Shown: piece by piece, positions 61,476 through 64,000 of the stretch
How positions within the stretch are numbered: the stretch's first letter is position 1
How the letters are laid out: the number at the start of each line of letters is the position of its first letter
Assembly (NCBI GenBank): GCA_041686855.1
Contig: JAWLDA010000012.1
Span: forward strand, 62,001-126,000
DNA length: 64,000 nucleotides
Source: JAWLDA01 sp041686855
GTDB taxonomy: Bacteria; Bacillota; Limnochordia; DTU080; RSA5
Reading direction: 5' to 3'
Notes under the pieces: generated by a model
What the model was told of the DNA's origin: nothing
The model's database searches: none
What the model saw: only the letters and a program-made list of their open reading frames with translations
Program-made: the position numbers and the translations under genes

Positions 61476-64000
61476 ATGCGGGGGGTACCAAAGTCGAGTG
61501 TAGCCGTGCTACTTGCGGTGACGCTCGCGCTCTTGGTCTGTTCAGTTGGCGCCGCCGCGCCACTTCGATTACAGGCAGAGAGTGGCATCAACTTAAACGA
61601 GCCCAAATTGGCACTGACGAAGTTTGCCGGACTCTTTGTACGGGATTTCGTCACCCAAGCGAACGAGGATCTCCTTCAGATAACGGTGGAGAATCCCAAC
61701 GAGTCCTCTGTGAATGGACGCTTCCGGCTGGAGCTCCTATTCGGCGGAAGGCAGCTTGGATTCGTTGAGACGTATCCGGTGCCGTTACCGCCTGGAGAGT
61801 CGGTGTGGAATTTACGGACCGGCGGCATCGACAATGAGCTTATCGTCGATGTGATCAACCACGTGGAAAACGAGTTGTCGGGCGAAGAGATCGCACACGA
61901 AATCAAGAACGCCTTCGACTGGGGCAGCATCACGGAATGGAAGTTGAGCAACTGGTGGGGTGATGAACCCTGGTTTAAAGAGCACATCCTCGATTGGGAT
62001 AACATTGGGGATCTGGATGAGACCGGAATTCTCGATCTGATCGAGCAGGTGCGTGCCTTGCAATTCCCTGCGGGGGGCTACACGCTGGTTGTCTCGCTCC
62101 GGTTTACGGATCCCGACTCCGGGACGACTGTTGAGCGCGAATCACGCCTCGCATGGCAGGTGACCAATCCGGAGCCTGTCTCGATTGTTTACCCCGATGA
62201 CCAGGCCTTGGGGTACCCCGTGGACGGGATCGATCCGGATGAGCTCGAGTTCACCTGGATGATGCCGGAGCTCCCCGGAGGTTTTGGCGTTAACTCCGTA
62301 CTCAGTATCCGCGATAGCGTGACGGGCCGGACTGAGACGGTCGACATTCTTCACAGCGATTTCGATTTCAATGGGGAGTTCACGTATGGTGACGATCCCG
62401 GCGAGATCCTCCCTGAGTTGCTGACGGGGCGCCGCTACACCTGGAGCGTGGATGTGAGAGGCACGCTCTCCAAGCGCACCATCGGTGGCGTGGTCCCCTC
62501 AGCGTCGTTTTGGATGGTCAACGAGGCGCCGACGGTCGAGATTACTCCGAGTGCGCTCAATTTCATTGCTGGTGATCGATTGACCGTCAACGCGACCTAC
62601 TCCGATGACGGCGACTTGACCAACAGCTTGGCCGTTCGCTGGTTTGTCAACGATGAGTTGGTCGCCAGCGGCGTCAATCGCATCAACTATACATTCCCTG
62701 CAGACCTTGAGAGCGACACTGAGTATGTCGTCCGCCTCGAGGTGACCGACAGCTTCGGCGCAGTCGGTGAGGCCGAAGTGACGGCGTTCGTCGCCGCAAA
62801 CCAGCCGCCGGTCCTCTCGATCGTCGCTCCCGAGGACGGAGGTGTGTACCGACTTGGGGATGTCATCTCCTTTGAAGCCGGCGCTGTCTCGGACCCCGAG
62901 GGAGAAGGGTTGCGCAGAGTCGAGTGGTATGTCACGGCAGCCAATGCTGAGGCCGATGGACGTCGGATCGGCGCTGGCGAGTCCCTTGATTTCCGCTTGG
63001 GTAACCCCGGCGAGCGCAAGGTGACGCTGTTGGCCGAAGACGTGCGTGGCGCGATTTCCCGCGAGACGGTTGTGATCACGGTCGCTGCCAACCAGGCGCC
63101 GGACGTGACGATCACCTCTCCCGAGGACGGCCGCTACGAGATTGGTACCGAGCTCGAACTCGATGCGACGGTGACGGATGACTTCGATCCGGTCGGCTCC
63201 GACTTCAATCTACGCTTTGAAGTGAACGGTGAGCTGGTCGAAGGCACCAGTATCACGCTCGACCGAGTCGGAGCGTACCGGATTCGGGCGCTTGCTACCG
63301 ATTCCAACGGCGCTGTTGGCTCGGCGCAAGTAGTGGTGCAGGCTGTCTCCGAACAGGCGGCACAGGCTCCGCAGAACGAGTCGCCCACGGTGACGCTCTC
63401 AGATGTTCCGTCCGAGCTGCGCCTCGGACAATCGGTCGTGTTGAGCGCGACCGCCTCCGATTCCGACGGCGAGATTGATCGAATTGAGTGGTTGATCAAC
63501 GGCCGTCCTGCACCTGCAGGGTTGGTTTCAGGGGACAGGTCCGAACTCGACCTCAGCGGACTTGGTGTCGGCAACCACAACATCATCGTGACGGCGATCG
63601 ACAATATCGGCGCTGTTGGCAGTGCGAGCGTCAATGTGACCGTCGTGCGCAACCAGGCCCCAACCTTTACCATCTCCGGTTTGGCGCCCCGTTACGTTGT
63701 CGGCGATACTGTGGAGCTCTCCTTTGAGGTGAGCGATCCGGACGGCGACGAGATAGACGGGGAAGCCACCTGGCGTGTAGTGGGACCGGGAGGCGTTGAG
63801 GTTGCATCCGGATCCGGCAACGGCGGCAACGTGTCGTTTGTCGTAGGGAGTGCCGGCAGCCACAGCGTTGCACTCCGTGCGGTCGACTCACTCGGTCTGG
63901 CGGGCACACGTTCCGCCTCCTTTACGGTCGCGGAGAATAGCGTCCCCAACGTGAGGATCCAGAGCCCCACTTCGGGCACGGTCGTCACTCAAGGTGAGAG
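61476..64000 (+). CDS. Long secreted protein with Ig/PKD-like repeats, 5' part
   Basis: Open from the ATG at 61476 (GGGAGGA six bases upstream) to the window edge, 841 codons with no stop. A signal peptide (VAVLLAVTLALLVCSVGAAA) is followed by about 330 residues of mixed fold, then tandem beta-sandwich modules of 80-95 residues. Each starts with a phrase such as NEAPTVEITPS, NQPPVLSIVAPEDG, NQAPDVTITSPEDG, NESPTVTLSDVPS, NQAPTFTISGLAP or NSVPNVRIQSP and carries a D-x-D-G calcium-like segment (SDSDGEID, SDPDGDEID). This is a cell-surface or secreted repeat protein, possibly an adhesin. Its end is outside the window. Confidence 0.8.
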   Translation, partial: MRGVPKSSVAVLLAVTLALLVCSVGAAAPLRLQAESGINLNEPKLALTKFAGLFVRDFVTQANEDLLQITVENPNESSVNGRFRLELLFGGRQLGFVETYPVPLPPGESVWNLRTGGIDNELIVDVINHVENELSGEEIAHEIKNAFDWGSITEWKLSNWWGDEPWFKEHILDWDNIGDLDETGILDLIEQVRALQFPAGGYTLVVSLRFTDPDSGTTVERESRLAWQVTNPEPVSIVYPDDQALGYPVDGIDPDELEFTWMMPELPGGFGVNSVLSIRDSVTGRTETVDILHSDFDFNGEFTYGDDPGEILPELLTGRRYTWSVDVRGTLSKRTIGGVVPSASFWMVNEAPTVEITPSALNFIAGDRLTVNATYSDDGDLTNSLAVRWFVNDELVASGVNRINYTFPADLESDTEYVVRLEVTDSFGAVGEAEVTAFVAANQPPVLSIVAPEDGGVYRLGDVISFEAGAVSDPEGEGLRRVEWYVTAANAEADGRRIGAGESLDFRLGNPGERKVTLLAEDVRGAISRETVVITVAANQAPDVTITSPEDGRYEIGTELELDATVTDDFDPVGSDFNLRFEVNGELVEGTSITLDRVGAYRIRALATDSNGAVGSAQVVVQAVSEQAAQAPQNESPTVTLSDVPSELRLGQSVVLSATASDSDGEIDRIEWLINGRPAPAGLVSGDRSELDLSGLGVGNHNIIVTAIDNIGAVGSASVNVTVVRNQAPTFTISGLAPRYVVGDTVELSFEVSDPDGDEIDGEATWRVVGPGGVEVASGSGNGGNVSFVVGSAGSHSVALRAVDSLGLAGTRSASFTVAENSVPNVRIQSPTSGTVVTQGE

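Overview
The window is a bacterial chromosome segment, clearly GC-rich by eye, with about 54 convincing protein genes. There are no rRNA genes, phage genes, transposases or CRISPR arrays, and I saw no tRNA (none could be searched for by computation). Many genes have strong AGGAGG-type ribosome sites and GTG or TTG starts. A Spo0E-like small protein (52240-52455), a copper-amine-oxidase N-domain protein and spelled-out Shine-Dalgarno sites point towards a Firmicutes-like lineage. Two lipoproteins and a predicted Wzi-like outer-membrane barrel suggest a diderm envelope. A deep-branching diderm Firmicute (for example Limnochordia-like) fits, but this placement is inference. Ten Ns at 26509-26518 show that this is a draft assembly.

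Layout. 1-4259: envelope polysaccharide genes (sugar nucleotidyltransferase end, lipoprotein phosphoesterase, O-antigen ligase, GalE-like epimerase). 4444-15568: sugar catabolism and scavenging: a chimeric RpiR/solute-binding gene, M81 peptidase, Wzi-like barrel plus ElyC/YdcF-like gene, Gfo/Idh/MocA oxidoreductase, solute-binding protein, PIG-L deacetylase and sialidase. 16126-29366: a repeat-rich accessory island. It holds a winged-helix/PD-(D/E)XK-like nuclease, a 241-bp tandem array, a guanidinium-type SMR exporter, a sulfatase, a mannonate dehydratase-like gene, a secreted-protein pair, a second tandem array of about 231 bp, and a DEDD exonuclease. 29391-41096: glycoside hydrolase-like protein, phosphatase, glutamine synthetase, beta-helix protein, second solute-binding protein, TIM-barrel protein and amidase. 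41248-44438: methylthioadenosine cluster (mtnP, mtnA, MTA/SAH deaminase). 44531-57448: housekeeping and hypothetical genes (oligoendopeptidase F, a duplicated-domain HTH protein, phosphoesterase, cation/proton antiporter, endonuclease IV, DUF92 protein). 57536-61180: a four-gene thiosulfate/sulfur-trafficking operon. 61476-64000: the 5' part of a long secreted Ig-repeat protein.

The most unusual content is the pair of tandem arrays. Array 1 (about 16987-19416) has ten units at an exact 241-bp period. Array 2 (about 26036-28395) has units of 229-231 bp plus one of 242 bp. Their units share landmarks in the same order and almost the same spacing, so the arrays are diverged relatives of one non-coding repeat family. 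Each array abuts the 3' end of a predicted nuclease gene. I did not recognise this family, and it is the best candidate here for an undescribed element.
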